Below are positions 35,528-44,179 of a DNA stretch of 64,000 bases, in pieces. The translations under genes and the position numbers were made by a program. Each line of letters opens with the position of its first letter. The first letter of the stretch is position 1. This stretch comes from Nocardia pneumoniae NBRC 100136 (GTDB lineage: Bacteria; Actinomycetota; Actinomycetes; Mycobacteriales; Mycobacteriaceae): positions 31,382 through 95,381 of the forward strand of contig NZ_BAGF01000148.1 of NCBI RefSeq assembly GCF_000308755.1, read 5' to 3'. The notes beneath the pieces were generated by a model, which worked only from the letters and a program-made list of their open reading frames with translations, had not been told where the DNA came from and ran no database searches.

Positions 35528-36660
35528 CAAGCGACTTCTACGACACACCGGCCCTCGACCGCAGCCGTGCCGGGGACCTGGTGCGCACACGCCCGGTGTT
35601 CGTTCCGCAACTGACCTCGGCGGCGGGAGCGTGGCAGGTCATCTACATCTCCACCAATTCCCGCTCCGAACGCATCCCCGCCTCCGGGATCGTGCTGATC
35701 CCCGACGCGGTCGCTGAGCCCGGTGCCACCGCAATCCTCGTGTACTGCTCGGAGTTTCGCGGCCTGGGCGGGGTGTGCGCGCCCTCGCAGCTGCTGGCGA
35801 TCGGTACTGAACCCGACACCGCTGGAATCGAGGCGGCCTTGCGGCGGGGGTGGGTGGTGGCGATACCCGACGGTGAAGGACTCGGCCTCACCGGAGGCGG
35901 ACCGCACACCTTCCTCGCCGCGCGCGCTGGTGGGCGGGTGGTGCTCGATCTCGCCCGTGCGGTCTATCGGGGCGCGAATCTCGATGTCCCGGTTGCGCCG
36001 GTGGTGGCCTGGGGATACGCCGACGGTGGGCGGGCGGTCGCCGCCGCTGGGGAACTGCAGCCGTGGTATGCGCCGGAGGTGGATCTGCGTGGTATCGCCG
36101 CCGGAGCCGTCGCTTCCGACCTCGCGGCGCTGGCACCGGCGTTCAGCCGGGGCGTGAGCGCGGGACTCGGGCTGGCCGGACTGATCGGACTGTCGCGAGC
36201 CTATGATCAGCTCCCGCTGCGCCACGTCCTGACCGAGAACGGCGTGCGGGCTGTCGCGGAGGCGCAGCATCTCACCGGTATCGAACTGCTGCAACGGTTC
36301 CCGCAACCGGTGGCGCACTGGTGCCGACGACCCGAGCCCTGGAACGATCACTGGTGGCGGCGGGTGCTGGCGTTGGAGACCCTCGCCCACACCATGCCCG
36401 CGATGCCGCTGCACCTGTACCACGGCAGCGGTGATGAGATCGTTCCCGTGTCCGCCGGGCGGCGCACCCTCATCGCCTACCGGCAACGCGGCACCGAGAT
36501 CAGCTGGCGCGAATACGACGCCGATCACCGCGCCACCGCCGACGCCGCCACAAGCGATGTCCTCGCCCGACTTGGCGAGAACATCACCCGCCGGCCACCA
36601 CCCAAGCCCAGCCGGCCGATCGGCGAGGGCGAGCACACCGAGCACGCCACCCGCCCCTGA
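35524..36660 (+). CDS. Secretory-lipase-fold protein with nucleophile Ser replaced
   Basis: 378 residues from GTG 35524 (GTGA overlap with the cutinase). The alpha/beta-hydrolase framework of the LIP family is clear (VYISTNSRSERIPASGIVL-like start, GWVVAIPDGEGLG, AVYRGANLDVPVAPVVAWGY, and late GSGDEIVPV and DADHRAT with the acid and His). The elbow, usually GYSxGG, reads GYADGG near residue 162, so the catalytic Ser is Ala. No signal peptide is obvious at this start. It is probably a non-catalytic hydrolase-fold protein. Confidence 0.75.
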   Translation: MTSDFYDTPALDRSRAGDLVRTRPVFVPQLTSAAGAWQVIYISTNSRSERIPASGIVLIPDAVAEPGATAILVYCSEFRGLGGVCAPSQLLAIGTEPDTAGIEAALRRGWVVAIPDGEGLGLTGGGPHTFLAARAGGRVVLDLARAVYRGANLDVPVAPVVAWGYADGGRAVAAAGELQPWYAPEVDLRGIAAGAVASDLAALAPAFSRGVSAGLGLAGLIGLSRAYDQLPLRHVLTENGVRAVAEAQHLTGIELLQRFPQPVAHWCRRPEPWNDHWWRRVLALETLAHTMPAMPLHLYHGSGDEIVPVSAGRRTLIAYRQRGTEISWREYDADHRATADAATSDVLARLGENITRRPPPKPSRPIGEGEHTEHATRP

Positions 36661-36786
36661 CCCCCTCCAGGGGAAACCTGCCCGCACTCCGCCCACCCCC
36701 TCCCGGGGTGCGGGCAGGCCCCGGAGACACACCCACAGTCCCCCCGAATCACACAGTCCGAGAACTATTCCGACGAGGCGAGGTGA

Positions 36787-37533
36787 ATGAACGATCGCGA
36801 GAAGCCGAAGTCCAGTGAGGCCGACCCGTGGGCCTGGCTCGAACAGCCGCGAATGGGACCGGCCCTGCACCTCGTGCCCGACCCCGATCTCGATTCCGAG
36901 AGCGGGGTCGAGGCGAATCCGCCACCATCGGGTCGGGAAGGCCGCTGGCTGGTGGCCGGGCCGCGGACTCCTGACGCGCCCGACACGGCCGTAGGGCTAT
37001 GGGGGCGGGGCGATGCCGGGCATCGGGTGTCGTGGCGGGTGTGGGCGGCGCTGGCGGCCACTGTGGCCGTGATGATCGGCGTGGTCGCCGTAGGGGCTGA
37101 CGACACACGCGACGCCGGTGGTCCGCTGAGGGCCACGGCGGTCGCGCCGAGCGTCACGTCGTCGGCCGTGGGGGCGTGCACTGGGTTGTCGGGCACCGTG
37201 GTCACCGACCGTCCCGGCGACACCACCGCGACCGTCGCGGGGGTGATCGCGGCGTTCGAGGCCGCCTACTACATCGATCGCAACGCCGAGACCGCGATGC
37301 GGCTGCTCGCACCCGAGTCCGGCATCGCCGCGGATGGACTCGCCGCCGGGATCGCCTCGATCCCGCTGGGCACAACCCATTGCGTGGCGGTAACCCTGAT
37401 CTCGGAGTCGACCGCGAATGTGCATGTGGTCGAGCTGCGCCCGGACCGGCAACGGATGGACTACCTCCAGCTCATCAACACCCGCCCCGGCGAGAGCGGC
37501 CTGTTGATCAGCAACATCCAGAGGCAGGGATGA
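36787..37533 (+). CDS. Single-pass membrane protein, conjugation-associated
   Basis: 248 residues. A cytoplasmic acidic, Pro-rich N-terminus is followed by one membrane helix near 84-103 (VWAALAATVAVMIGVVAVG). The extracytoplasmic domain contains AAFEAAYYIDRNAETAMRLLAP and LVGTTHC-like conserved-looking segments, similar in style to the external NTF2-like domains of conjugation proteins (TcpC/VirB8 type). That comparison is tentative. Coupled by ATGA to the next gene. Confidence 0.65.
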   Translation: MNDREKPKSSEADPWAWLEQPRMGPALHLVPDPDLDSESGVEANPPPSGREGRWLVAGPRTPDAPDTAVGLWGRGDAGHRVSWRVWAALAATVAVMIGVVAVGADDTRDAGGPLRATAVAPSVTSSAVGACTGLSGTVVTDRPGDTTATVAGVIAAFEAAYYIDRNAETAMRLLAPESGIAADGLAAGIASIPLGTTHCVAVTLISESTANVHVVELRPDRQRMDYLQLINTRPGESGLLISNIQRQG

Positions 37534-39353
37534 CCACCACCCCACAGCGTCCCGGCTCGCAGGCGCCGTTACTGATCGCCCTCGCAGGCCTGGGCCCGCG
37601 CGTCGGCACCACGACCACGGCGGTGGCTCTGGCGTGCGCCTGGCCCGGTCGCGAGGCGGCGCTGGTGGTGGAGGCCGACCCCGCTGGTGGGCAGTTGGCC
37701 GACATGGTCGGGGCCGATCCGTATCTGGGGTTGGCGAGCTTGGCCCGCACCTTCGAACCGGACTCGGAGTTCGGGAAGGACCGGGTGCTCGAGCACATGC
37801 AATTCCTGCCCAACGCCGTGCCGATGCTGGCCGCGCCACCGGGCCGCGACCCCGCTCGAACGGCACTGACCACCGCGCTGCTGACCGGCGCGCACCCGGG
37901 CTGGCGGGCTCTGGGGGCGACGGTGTTCGCCGATTGCGGTGTCCCCGAACCGGACTCGGGCCTGGCCCCGGTCCTGGACGCCGCCGACGCCTGCCTGGTC
38001 GTCGTACGCCCCGACTACACCGAGCCCGAACGCGCCGCCCACCGCATCCTGCGACTCACCCAGCGCTGCCGCCGCCGTGGGGTCGTGCTCATCGAGGAAC
38101 CTCGCAGCGAGTTTGCCGCCGCCCTCGCCCTGCCGATCCTGGGATCCTTGCCCGCCGCGCCCGTTTCGGCCGAGGCGCTGCTGCACGGGACCCGGCAACC
38201 GCGTCGCGGTCCTCGCCTGCTGCCTGCCGCGCGCACCATCGCCACCGCTGTGCGCGAACAACTGCGCCCACCGCACCTGGTCGCGAACGCCTCGCATCGG
38301 CGTACTCGCCCACCGGCCCGCCGCCAGGCCCCGCCTCCGACCGTCTACCGACTCGACCCGACCACTACCCCCGTAGGCCCGCGACCGTCGCCGAACCCGG
38401 GGACGGGGGCGGCCCGCACCCCACCCGACCCTGCTCCCGTGCGTGTGCCGCTGCCCCGCCCCACCACACCCGGGCAGGCCGCCCAGCAGACCAGCCCACC
38501 CGGCCAGGACCGAGCCACCGACCCTCCTGCTGCGCCACATCGCTCCGCGCCGTCGAGCCCGCGGCCGTCGAGCCCTGCCCCGAAGCGGTCGGAGCCCGGT
38601 CTGGCGATCAGGGTCTTCGGGCCGACCCGGCTGCTGTGGCGGGCACCGGGGCGTGATGAGGCCGTGGACATCACCTCCCGGTTGCAGCCACGCAGTCGGG
38701 CGCTTCTCACCGTGCTCGCCCTGCACCCCGAGGGCATTACGAGGGCAGCGCTGATCGAGCTGCTCTGGGATGAGCGTGCCCCGGAACGCTCCGGGCACGC
38801 CCTGACCAACACGTTGAGCCGCCTGCGCACCACCGTCGCCGCCGCCACCGACGACCAGGTCACCGCCTTGCTGAGCGACGACCGCACGCATTGCCGCTTG
38901 TCCGAGGACGGGATCACCGTCGACTATCGGGAGTTCACCGCGGCCGTCGCCACGCGCCGCCGCGCCACCGCAGATCACGACCAAGCCGCCGCCTGCCGAA
39001 CGATCGCGGAACTGGCGACCACCACCCTGGCCACCGACCTCACCGACGCCACCTGGGCCGAACCCCTGCGCGAAGCCGCACGCCGCGACACCCGCCACGC
39101 GCTGAGCTGGCTGGCCCGCAACGCCGACCTCGACCCCCGCGCCACCCTGGGACTGCTCGAAACAGCAGTCGACAACGACCCCTACAACGAAACCCTCTGG
39201 CACCACATCCTGCGCCTGCACGCCCGACTCGGCGAATACGACGCCCTCGCCTCCACCTACTCACTACTCACCCGCAGACTCGCCGAAATCGGCGAAACCC
39301 CGAGCAGCGAAACACACCGACTCCTCGAAGACCTCCGCAAAACCACCGGATAG
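37530..39353 (+). CDS. ParA/MinD-like ATPase fused to a BTAD (SARP-type) domain
   Basis: 607 residues from ATG 37530 (ATGA overlap). Residues 14-150 resemble a MinD/CpaE-like fold: ALAGLGPRVGTTTTAVALA is at the deviant Walker A position, then VVEADPAGGQLADM and FADCGVPEPDSGL. The P-loop has Thr where the signature Lys should be. After a Pro-rich linker, residues ~355-607 form a winged-helix plus BTAD module (RLQPRSRALLTVLALHPEGITRAALIELLW; YNETLWHHILRLHARLGEYDALASTY). This joins a partition-type domain to a transcriptional activator domain, suggesting membrane- or DNA-positioned regulation of transfer genes. Confidence 0.8.
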   Translation: MTTTPQRPGSQAPLLIALAGLGPRVGTTTTAVALACAWPGREAALVVEADPAGGQLADMVGADPYLGLASLARTFEPDSEFGKDRVLEHMQFLPNAVPMLAAPPGRDPARTALTTALLTGAHPGWRALGATVFADCGVPEPDSGLAPVLDAADACLVVVRPDYTEPERAAHRILRLTQRCRRRGVVLIEEPRSEFAAALALPILGSLPAAPVSAEALLHGTRQPRRGPRLLPAARTIATAVREQLRPPHLVANASHRRTRPPARRQAPPPTVYRLDPTTTPVGPRPSPNPGTGAARTPPDPAPVRVPLPRPTTPGQAAQQTSPPGQDRATDPPAAPHRSAPSSPRPSSPAPKRSEPGLAIRVFGPTRLLWRAPGRDEAVDITSRLQPRSRALLTVLALHPEGITRAALIELLWDERAPERSGHALTNTLSRLRTTVAAATDDQVTALLSDDRTHCRLSEDGITVDYREFTAAVATRRRATADHDQAAACRTIAELATTTLATDLTDATWAEPLREAARRDTRHALSWLARNADLDPRATLGLLETAVDNDPYNETLWHHILRLHARLGEYDALASTYSLLTRRLAEIGETPSSETHRLLEDLRKTTG

Positions 39354-39446
39354 AAGACGGCCATCAACAAACCCGTCTACCGCCGCGCGGATGAGAGAAT
39401 CCGCGACACCCCCGCCCCCGGGACAGCGAAGTGTCGCGAAATGGCG

Positions 39447-39476
39447 TTCGGTGTCGAATGAAATTCCCTGTATAAT
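39447..39476 (+). promoter_or_regulatory. Candidate promoter (TTCGGT - 18 - TATAAT)
   Basis: A perfect -10 hexamer TATAAT at 39471-39476 has a partial -35 (TTCGGT) 18 bases upstream at 39447-39452. The following 680 bp contains no gene, so the transcript, if made, would have a long leader or be non-coding. Confidence 0.4.
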
Positions 39477-39625
39477 CCAAATCGGCGATGCGCGCCGCTC
39501 GGGCAATTACTCCCTTCCGGGCGTGGATTCGCATTCATTCTCGCCTTTCGAATGCTGTTCTCGTGGCACCGCGGATCAATACGCGGTGCGGGTTTTGCTG
39601 CTCGCGATCTTGATGTGGTCAATTG

Positions 39626-39684
39626 GTGGGGCGTTCCGTGGGGTTTTCCGTGGGGCGTTCCGTGGGGCGGTCAACACGCCCCAC
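39626..39684. repeat. 12-bp G-rich tandem repeat with terminal hairpin
   Basis: Units of GTGGGGCGTTCC occur at 39626, 39638 (with TTTT for CGTT) and 39650, with a fourth partial unit at 39662. The last partial unit (GTGGGGCG, 39662-39669) pairs perfectly with CGCCCCAC at 39677-39684. Iteron-like spacing near one helix turn suggests repeated protein binding. Confidence 0.65.
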
Positions 39685-39743
39685 CCCGACACGGCAAAAT
39701 CGCAGTTCAGCGGGTCCATCCCCGGGTGGGGGTCATCCAGGAT

Positions 39744-39769
39744 TGTCTATATACAAAGCTATATAGACA
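39744..39769. promoter_or_regulatory. Perfect inverted repeat, candidate operator
   Basis: TGTCTATATA (39744-39753) and TATATAGACA (39760-39769) are perfect 10-bp arms around CAAAGC. The AT-rich arms stand out in GC-rich DNA. This is the shape of a dimeric repressor site, for example of GntR-type regulators of actinomycete transfer genes, about 390 bp upstream of the MoxR gene. Confidence 0.6.
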
Positions 39770-40160
39770 TGTTTCGCCGTCGCTCGTCGGCGATCTTCGC
39801 CCGTCTGCGTCGCGCCGTTGTCGGCCCCTTTTGTTTGCCTCCGTGTACCCTCCCCCTGTCGTCCTCCGCTATTTATTTGCTTTTTCTTTATGGCGTTTGT
39901 CGGCGGTGTTGCGGTCCCGGCTGCGCAGGGCTGTGCGCGTTTCATTCCTTCCTTGCGTTGCCGAATAGATGGGCTCGCGGAGAAATTTCGGAAATTGCCG
40001 CATTTGCGAGTTGTGGACTCGTTGTGAGCCGAGCTAGCGTCGAGACCGTGCCCCGGAATTCGCCGGGGAATCCACAGAAATCCGATTGGTGGCCTCGCCA
40101 CACGTATGCCACGATCCGCGTGGCGGTACGTGATTCGGGTTTCGATTTTCGGGAGATGAA

Positions 40161-41339
40161 ATGACTGCACCTCGTTTGGGTAATGGTGAATTGCGGCGCA
40201 TGGTCGCCGGTGTGCTGGCTGGCGATCCGGGGCGTGAGCATTCCCCCCGGGAGGTCGCGAAAACCCTGGCGCGTTCTTCCGGTGCTGTCGGTAACGCGCT
40301 GGAGGCGCTGACCGCCGCTGGTCACGCCGATCGCACCGCCAGCTCACCGCGCCGGTACCGCGCCAACGCCCACACCGCCGCCGCAGCCGTCCCGGCCACG
40401 CCTGCCCCGGCGGCATCCGCCACACCCGCCCCGGCGGCACCCGCCACGTCTGCCCCGGCGGCCCCTGTCGCGCCTGCCGCGACCGCCCCGGCGGCCCCTG
40501 CCGCGACCGCCCCGCGTAGGCGGCCCCGTGCCGCGAAACCGACGAGCGGGCCGGTGAAGCGCCCGAACGGGCAGCTGTATCACCCGCGCAAGCTCGCGGG
40601 TAGCGCTGATGTGGATGTGTTGCGGACCATGCGCGCGGGTGAGGTGCCCGTGCTGCTGTACGGGCCACCCGGAACGGGGAAGACCTCGCTGATCGAGGCA
40701 GCGTTCGGTGACCTGCTGACCGTGCAGGGAGATGGCGACACCACCGTCGCCGATTTCGTGGGCGAGTACACCCAAGCCCCGGACGGCACCTTCGTGTTCG
40801 TGCACGGGCCGCTGGTCCGGGCGATGCGCGAGGGCCGGGTGCTGTTCGTCGACGACGCGACCCTCATCGCCCCGACCGTGCTCTCGTGCGTATACCCCGC
40901 GATGGACGGGCGGCGCGAGATCGTGATCAAAGCCAACGGTGGCGAGGTCGTGAAAGCCGAACCCGGGTTCTACATCTGCGCGGGCCACAACCCGGGAGTG
41001 CACGGGGCGATCCTGTCGGACGCGCTCGCCAGCCGGTTCGCCTTCCAGGTGCAGGTCTCCAGCGACTACGACCTCGCCGCCAGCCTCGGGGTGGACCCGA
41101 AAGCGGTGCGGGTGGCTCGGAATCTGTCCACCCGCCAGACCAGGGGCGAGGTCGGGTGGGCACCGCAACTGCGCGAGCTGCTGGCCTTTCAGAAGATCGC
41201 GACCGCCACCAGCGAACTCACCGCCGCCGCCAACCTCATCGGCACCGCGCCGGAAGAGGACCGCGCCATCGTCGCCGAGGTCGTGAAAACCGTGTTCGGC
41301 ACCGAACTCGCGCCCCTATCCCTGGGCACCCGCCTCTAG
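40161..41339 (+). CDS. MoxR/CbbQ-type AAA+ ATPase with N-terminal winged helix
   Basis: 392 residues. Residues ~8-65 form a winged-helix domain (HSPREVAKTLARSSGAVGNALEALTAAGHADRT). An Ala/Pro linker follows, then the AAA+ core: Walker A GPPGTGKTS near 168-175, Walker B VLFVDDATL near 227, and the sensor region FYICAGHNPGVHGAILSDALASRF. MoxR ATPases act as chaperones with a VWA partner, here encoded two genes downstream. GGGAGAT precedes the ATG. The DNA-binding-type N-terminus is unusual for MoxR proteins. Confidence 0.85.
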   Translation: MTAPRLGNGELRRMVAGVLAGDPGREHSPREVAKTLARSSGAVGNALEALTAAGHADRTASSPRRYRANAHTAAAAVPATPAPAASATPAPAAPATSAPAAPVAPAATAPAAPAATAPRRRPRAAKPTSGPVKRPNGQLYHPRKLAGSADVDVLRTMRAGEVPVLLYGPPGTGKTSLIEAAFGDLLTVQGDGDTTVADFVGEYTQAPDGTFVFVHGPLVRAMREGRVLFVDDATLIAPTVLSCVYPAMDGRREIVIKANGGEVVKAEPGFYICAGHNPGVHGAILSDALASRFAFQVQVSSDYDLAASLGVDPKAVRVARNLSTRQTRGEVGWAPQLRELLAFQKIATATSELTAAANLIGTAPEEDRAIVAEVVKTVFGTELAPLSLGTRL

Positions 41340-41421
41340 GCGACCTTCCGCTACTGCCACAACTGACCCTGATCACCCAAACGCGCACGCTGACAGATGA
41401 ATTCGAATAGGAGCCATTGCA

Positions 41422-41724
41422 ATGACTGAACCGAGGGACCGGACACGCCCGACCACCGCCGCGCTCACTCCGATCTACGAGGTGAAAAACCCTATCACCG
41501 GTGACCAATTCATCATTTACGCCGCCGACGATGCGGGCATGTTCACCGTGGCGCACGTGATCGCCCCCCTTGCCGCCCCGCGTATCCACCTGGTCAATCC
41601 CGACGACATCGCCGAATACGCGACGGGCGCGGTTGGTGTCATGCGTAACCGGCACGCGGGTTTCGCCGCGCAGGTCTACATCAACGGCGCACCCGCCCCG
41701 TTGTCCACCCGGCTGCCGGACTGA
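41422..41724 (+). CDS. Hypothetical protein (100 aa) between MoxR and VWA genes
   Basis: RBS AGGAG 12 bases upstream of the ATG. Soluble, beta-rich appearance (PIYEVKNPITGDQFIIYAADD...FTVAHVIAP). No family recognised. Conserved position between the ATPase and its VWA partner would suggest a complex component. Confidence 0.62.
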   Translation: MTEPRDRTRPTTAALTPIYEVKNPITGDQFIIYAADDAGMFTVAHVIAPLAAPRIHLVNPDDIAEYATGAVGVMRNRHAGFAAQVYINGAPAPLSTRLPD

Positions 41725-41766
41725 AACCCCACTGACCCACCGCCTGATCGGAAGGAACACCCCGCC

Positions 41767-43458
41767 GTGACCGCTCACGTGATCGCCGACCCTGCCACCG
41801 CACCCGCCGCGCCGCCCGCCACCACCGGCTGGGCCGCCCTGTCCGCCGCATTGACCGAGGAGGCACCCCCGATCGCCGACCGCGACGACCTCGTGGTCAC
41901 GATCGCCCCGGGCGCGGCCCACGGGCACCCGGCGGTGTTCATGCCCCACCGCGCCGCCATCGAACTCGACGGCACCCACCTCAAGATCGACCCGGCCACC
42001 GCGCGCCCGGACCGCAACAGCGACCGCGCCCGCTACCCGGCCCTGTTCGGTGCGTTCGTGCACGAATGCGCCCACGCCCGCCACTCGATCTGGGAGCCAC
42101 CCGCACCCGCGAACCCGACCGTGGTCGAGGCCGCGATGCTGCTGGAAGAATCCCGCATCGAGGCAGCACAGATCCGCCGCCGCCCCGCCGACCGCCACTG
42201 GCTACGCGCCTCGGCCACCGAGATCGTCATCGGCGACACCGGCGGCCCCGCCGCTATGGCAGCCGTGCCCGCCACCGAATACGCTGCCGCGCACTCGGCC
42301 GCGCTGATCCTGGGCCGCGTGGACGGCGGCATCCTCGAACCCACCGAGACCGCGCCCGCCGCCGCCGCGATCAAGGCCATCCTCGGGACCACCAAACTCG
42401 GCCAACTACAAGCGATCTGGCAGCAGGCGCACACCCTCGCCGACGACGACGCTGCGGGGATGCTCGAACTCGGGCAGCGCTGGCTCGACCTGGTCGGCCC
42501 CGACCCGCACGCCGATCCTGATCCGACCTCGATACTGGCCGCTGGTGTCAGCGCAGCGGTCGCCAGGGTAGCCAGAGCCGTTGCCGCCGAGCCGGTTCCG
42601 CTCGACCCGGCTGATGTTGCCACCGCTGCAGCCGAGGCCGAACTCGAGGCCGAACTCGCGGCTGAGGCCGCTGCGCGCGTGGTGTTCGGCACCCGGGGCG
42701 CGACTGTCATCAGCCGCGCCGCTCGCGCACCGCGCGCGGATGAACGGGCTGCCGCTCGTGTGCTGGCGCGGGCGTTGAGCGCCGCCAGCCGCCGCGAACG
42801 CGCCGTGGTCAAAACCGGGTCGGTGTTGCCGCCGGGCCGGGTACGGATGCGCGGGGCGATGGCACGCGAAGCCCAGCGCGCCGCCGGGGCCATCCCCACC
42901 GCCGAGATGTTCACCCGCACCACCCGCAAAACCGTGCCCGTGCCCCCGCTGCGAGTCGGGATCGCCTGCGACATCTCCGGATCCATGACCTCCTACGCCA
43001 AACCGGTCGCCTCCGCCGCCTGGATCATCGCCCGCGCCGCCCACCTCGCGACCATGCCCGCCGACACCGCCACCGTCATCTTCGGCAACGACGTGCACCC
43101 GGTCACACGCCCCGGTACCGCACCTGCCGAGGTCATCGAATTCGAATCCACCGATAACTGGGAGGCCATCGACGAGGCCATCGACGCACTCGACGGCGCG
43201 CTGGGCCTCTCGCGCCGTGAGAACACCCGCCTGCTGGTCATCATCTCCGACGGCGTCATCACCGACACCACAATCCGCCACATCGCCCAACAACGTCTCA
43301 ACCGGCTACGCGCCTCCGGGTGCGCGGTGCTGTGGCTCGCACCCGACAAAACCTGGGTCGATCCGCTGATCGGTGCCACCGTCCACCGCATCAGCGACCC
43401 CGCCGCCACCGCCCAAGCCATCGGCAGCGCCGCTATCACCGCCGTACGCACCGCATAA
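41767..43458 (+). CDS. Metallopeptidase-like plus VWA domain protein (DUF2201/CoxE-like), MoxR partner
   Basis: 563 residues from GTG 41767 (GGAAGGA about 10 upstream). The N-terminal half has H99-E-C-A-H103 (FVHECAHARHS) with EESRIEA downstream, a zincin-type site. The C-terminal domain is a von Willebrand A fold with the MIDAS motif DISGSM (about 402-407) and later VIISDGV. This metallopeptidase-VWA combination resembles DUF2201-type proteins paired with MoxR ATPases. A large Ala/Glu-rich helical region links the domains. Confidence 0.83.
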   Translation: MTAHVIADPATAPAAPPATTGWAALSAALTEEAPPIADRDDLVVTIAPGAAHGHPAVFMPHRAAIELDGTHLKIDPATARPDRNSDRARYPALFGAFVHECAHARHSIWEPPAPANPTVVEAAMLLEESRIEAAQIRRRPADRHWLRASATEIVIGDTGGPAAMAAVPATEYAAAHSAALILGRVDGGILEPTETAPAAAAIKAILGTTKLGQLQAIWQQAHTLADDDAAGMLELGQRWLDLVGPDPHADPDPTSILAAGVSAAVARVARAVAAEPVPLDPADVATAAAEAELEAELAAEAAARVVFGTRGATVISRAARAPRADERAAARVLARALSAASRRERAVVKTGSVLPPGRVRMRGAMAREAQRAAGAIPTAEMFTRTTRKTVPVPPLRVGIACDISGSMTSYAKPVASAAWIIARAAHLATMPADTATVIFGNDVHPVTRPGTAPAEVIEFESTDNWEAIDEAIDALDGALGLSRRENTRLLVIISDGVITDTTIRHIAQQRLNRLRASGCAVLWLAPDKTWVDPLIGATVHRISDPAATAQAIGSAAITAVRTA

Positions 43459-43543
43459 CCCACCACCTGGGGGCGCGGGGCACCCGCCCCGCGCCCCCAG
43501 GGCCACACCGGACACCTCTGCACAGCAAGGAGACAAACCCACC

Positions 43544-43828
43544 ATGACCGGAAACCACACCACCCCGCCCAACAACCAGCCCCACGAAACAGCTGCCACC
43601 GCAGGAGAATCGGTCGCGCGCGGCAACAAAGGTGCGCCGACCCGACCGCAGCTGTGCATCGGTGAAATCCGTCCGGGCGATACGGTCGCCGACCGCGCCG
43701 ACATCTCCCGCGAAGGACACCTCGTCGGCATCGATCCCGGCCACTTGGAGGACGTGTATCTCGTTGAATGGGCCGACACCGGCGAATGCGAAGGGATGTC
43801 GCTGGATGACCTGACGTGGCCGGTCTGA
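43544..43828 (+). CDS. Small hypothetical protein (94 aa)
   Basis: ATG 43544 follows AAGGAG by 11 bases. The N-terminal third is disordered (NHTTPPNNQPHETAAT); the C-terminal half looks like a small beta-fold (GEIRPGDTVADRADISREGHLVGIDPG, then DVYLVEWADTGECEGMSLDDLTW). No named family; it follows the MoxR-VWA genes. Confidence 0.65.
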   Translation: MTGNHTTPPNNQPHETAATAGESVARGNKGAPTRPQLCIGEIRPGDTVADRADISREGHLVGIDPGHLEDVYLVEWADTGECEGMSLDDLTWPV

Positions 43829-44037
43829 GTGCGAACCGAGGCCAGCTGTCGGGCCGGAGTTATCGAGGGCGCCTCCTCGGTGTGTGCTCGGAGGCGGCGA
43901 GGCAGGTCAGGACGGTGCGAGCCGACTCGGTCGTGCCCCCGCCGCTTTCGAGCGGAAGAGTCGAATTCCTTTCGCATTATTCGAATTTCGGCGATAGTCG
44001 AGAGGAATTCGGGACGCGAATTTTTTTCACGACCCGC

Positions 44038-44043
44038 TTGACA
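44038..44043 (+). promoter_or_regulatory. Candidate -35 box (TTGACA)
   Basis: A consensus TTGACA lies in the 351-bp gap before the next gene, which otherwise holds AT-rich spacer and nothing gene-like. The -10 is unclear (TCCATA at 44063 would give a 19-bp spacer), so the promoter is tentative. Confidence 0.35.
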
Positions 44044-44179
44044 TCGGCACGGGTATCGAGCGTCCATAGGAGCGGGAACGACGCCGAACCCCCGGGATTT
44101 CCCCCGATCGGCGTGGGTTTCCGTCCCGGCCGGGACATGACCGAACACCCGAACCCCGTAATTCATGGAGGGACCTGTC

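Larger units (their letters stand above)
39354..40160. other. 807-bp intergenic control region
   Basis: No supported gene; the long plus-strand frames here have no RBS and non-protein-like composition. It holds a TATAAT-type promoter, 12-bp tandem repeats with a hairpin, and a 26-bp inverted repeat, all listed separately. It is relatively AT-richer than the flanking genes. This could be a replication, partition or transfer control region. Confidence 0.5.
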
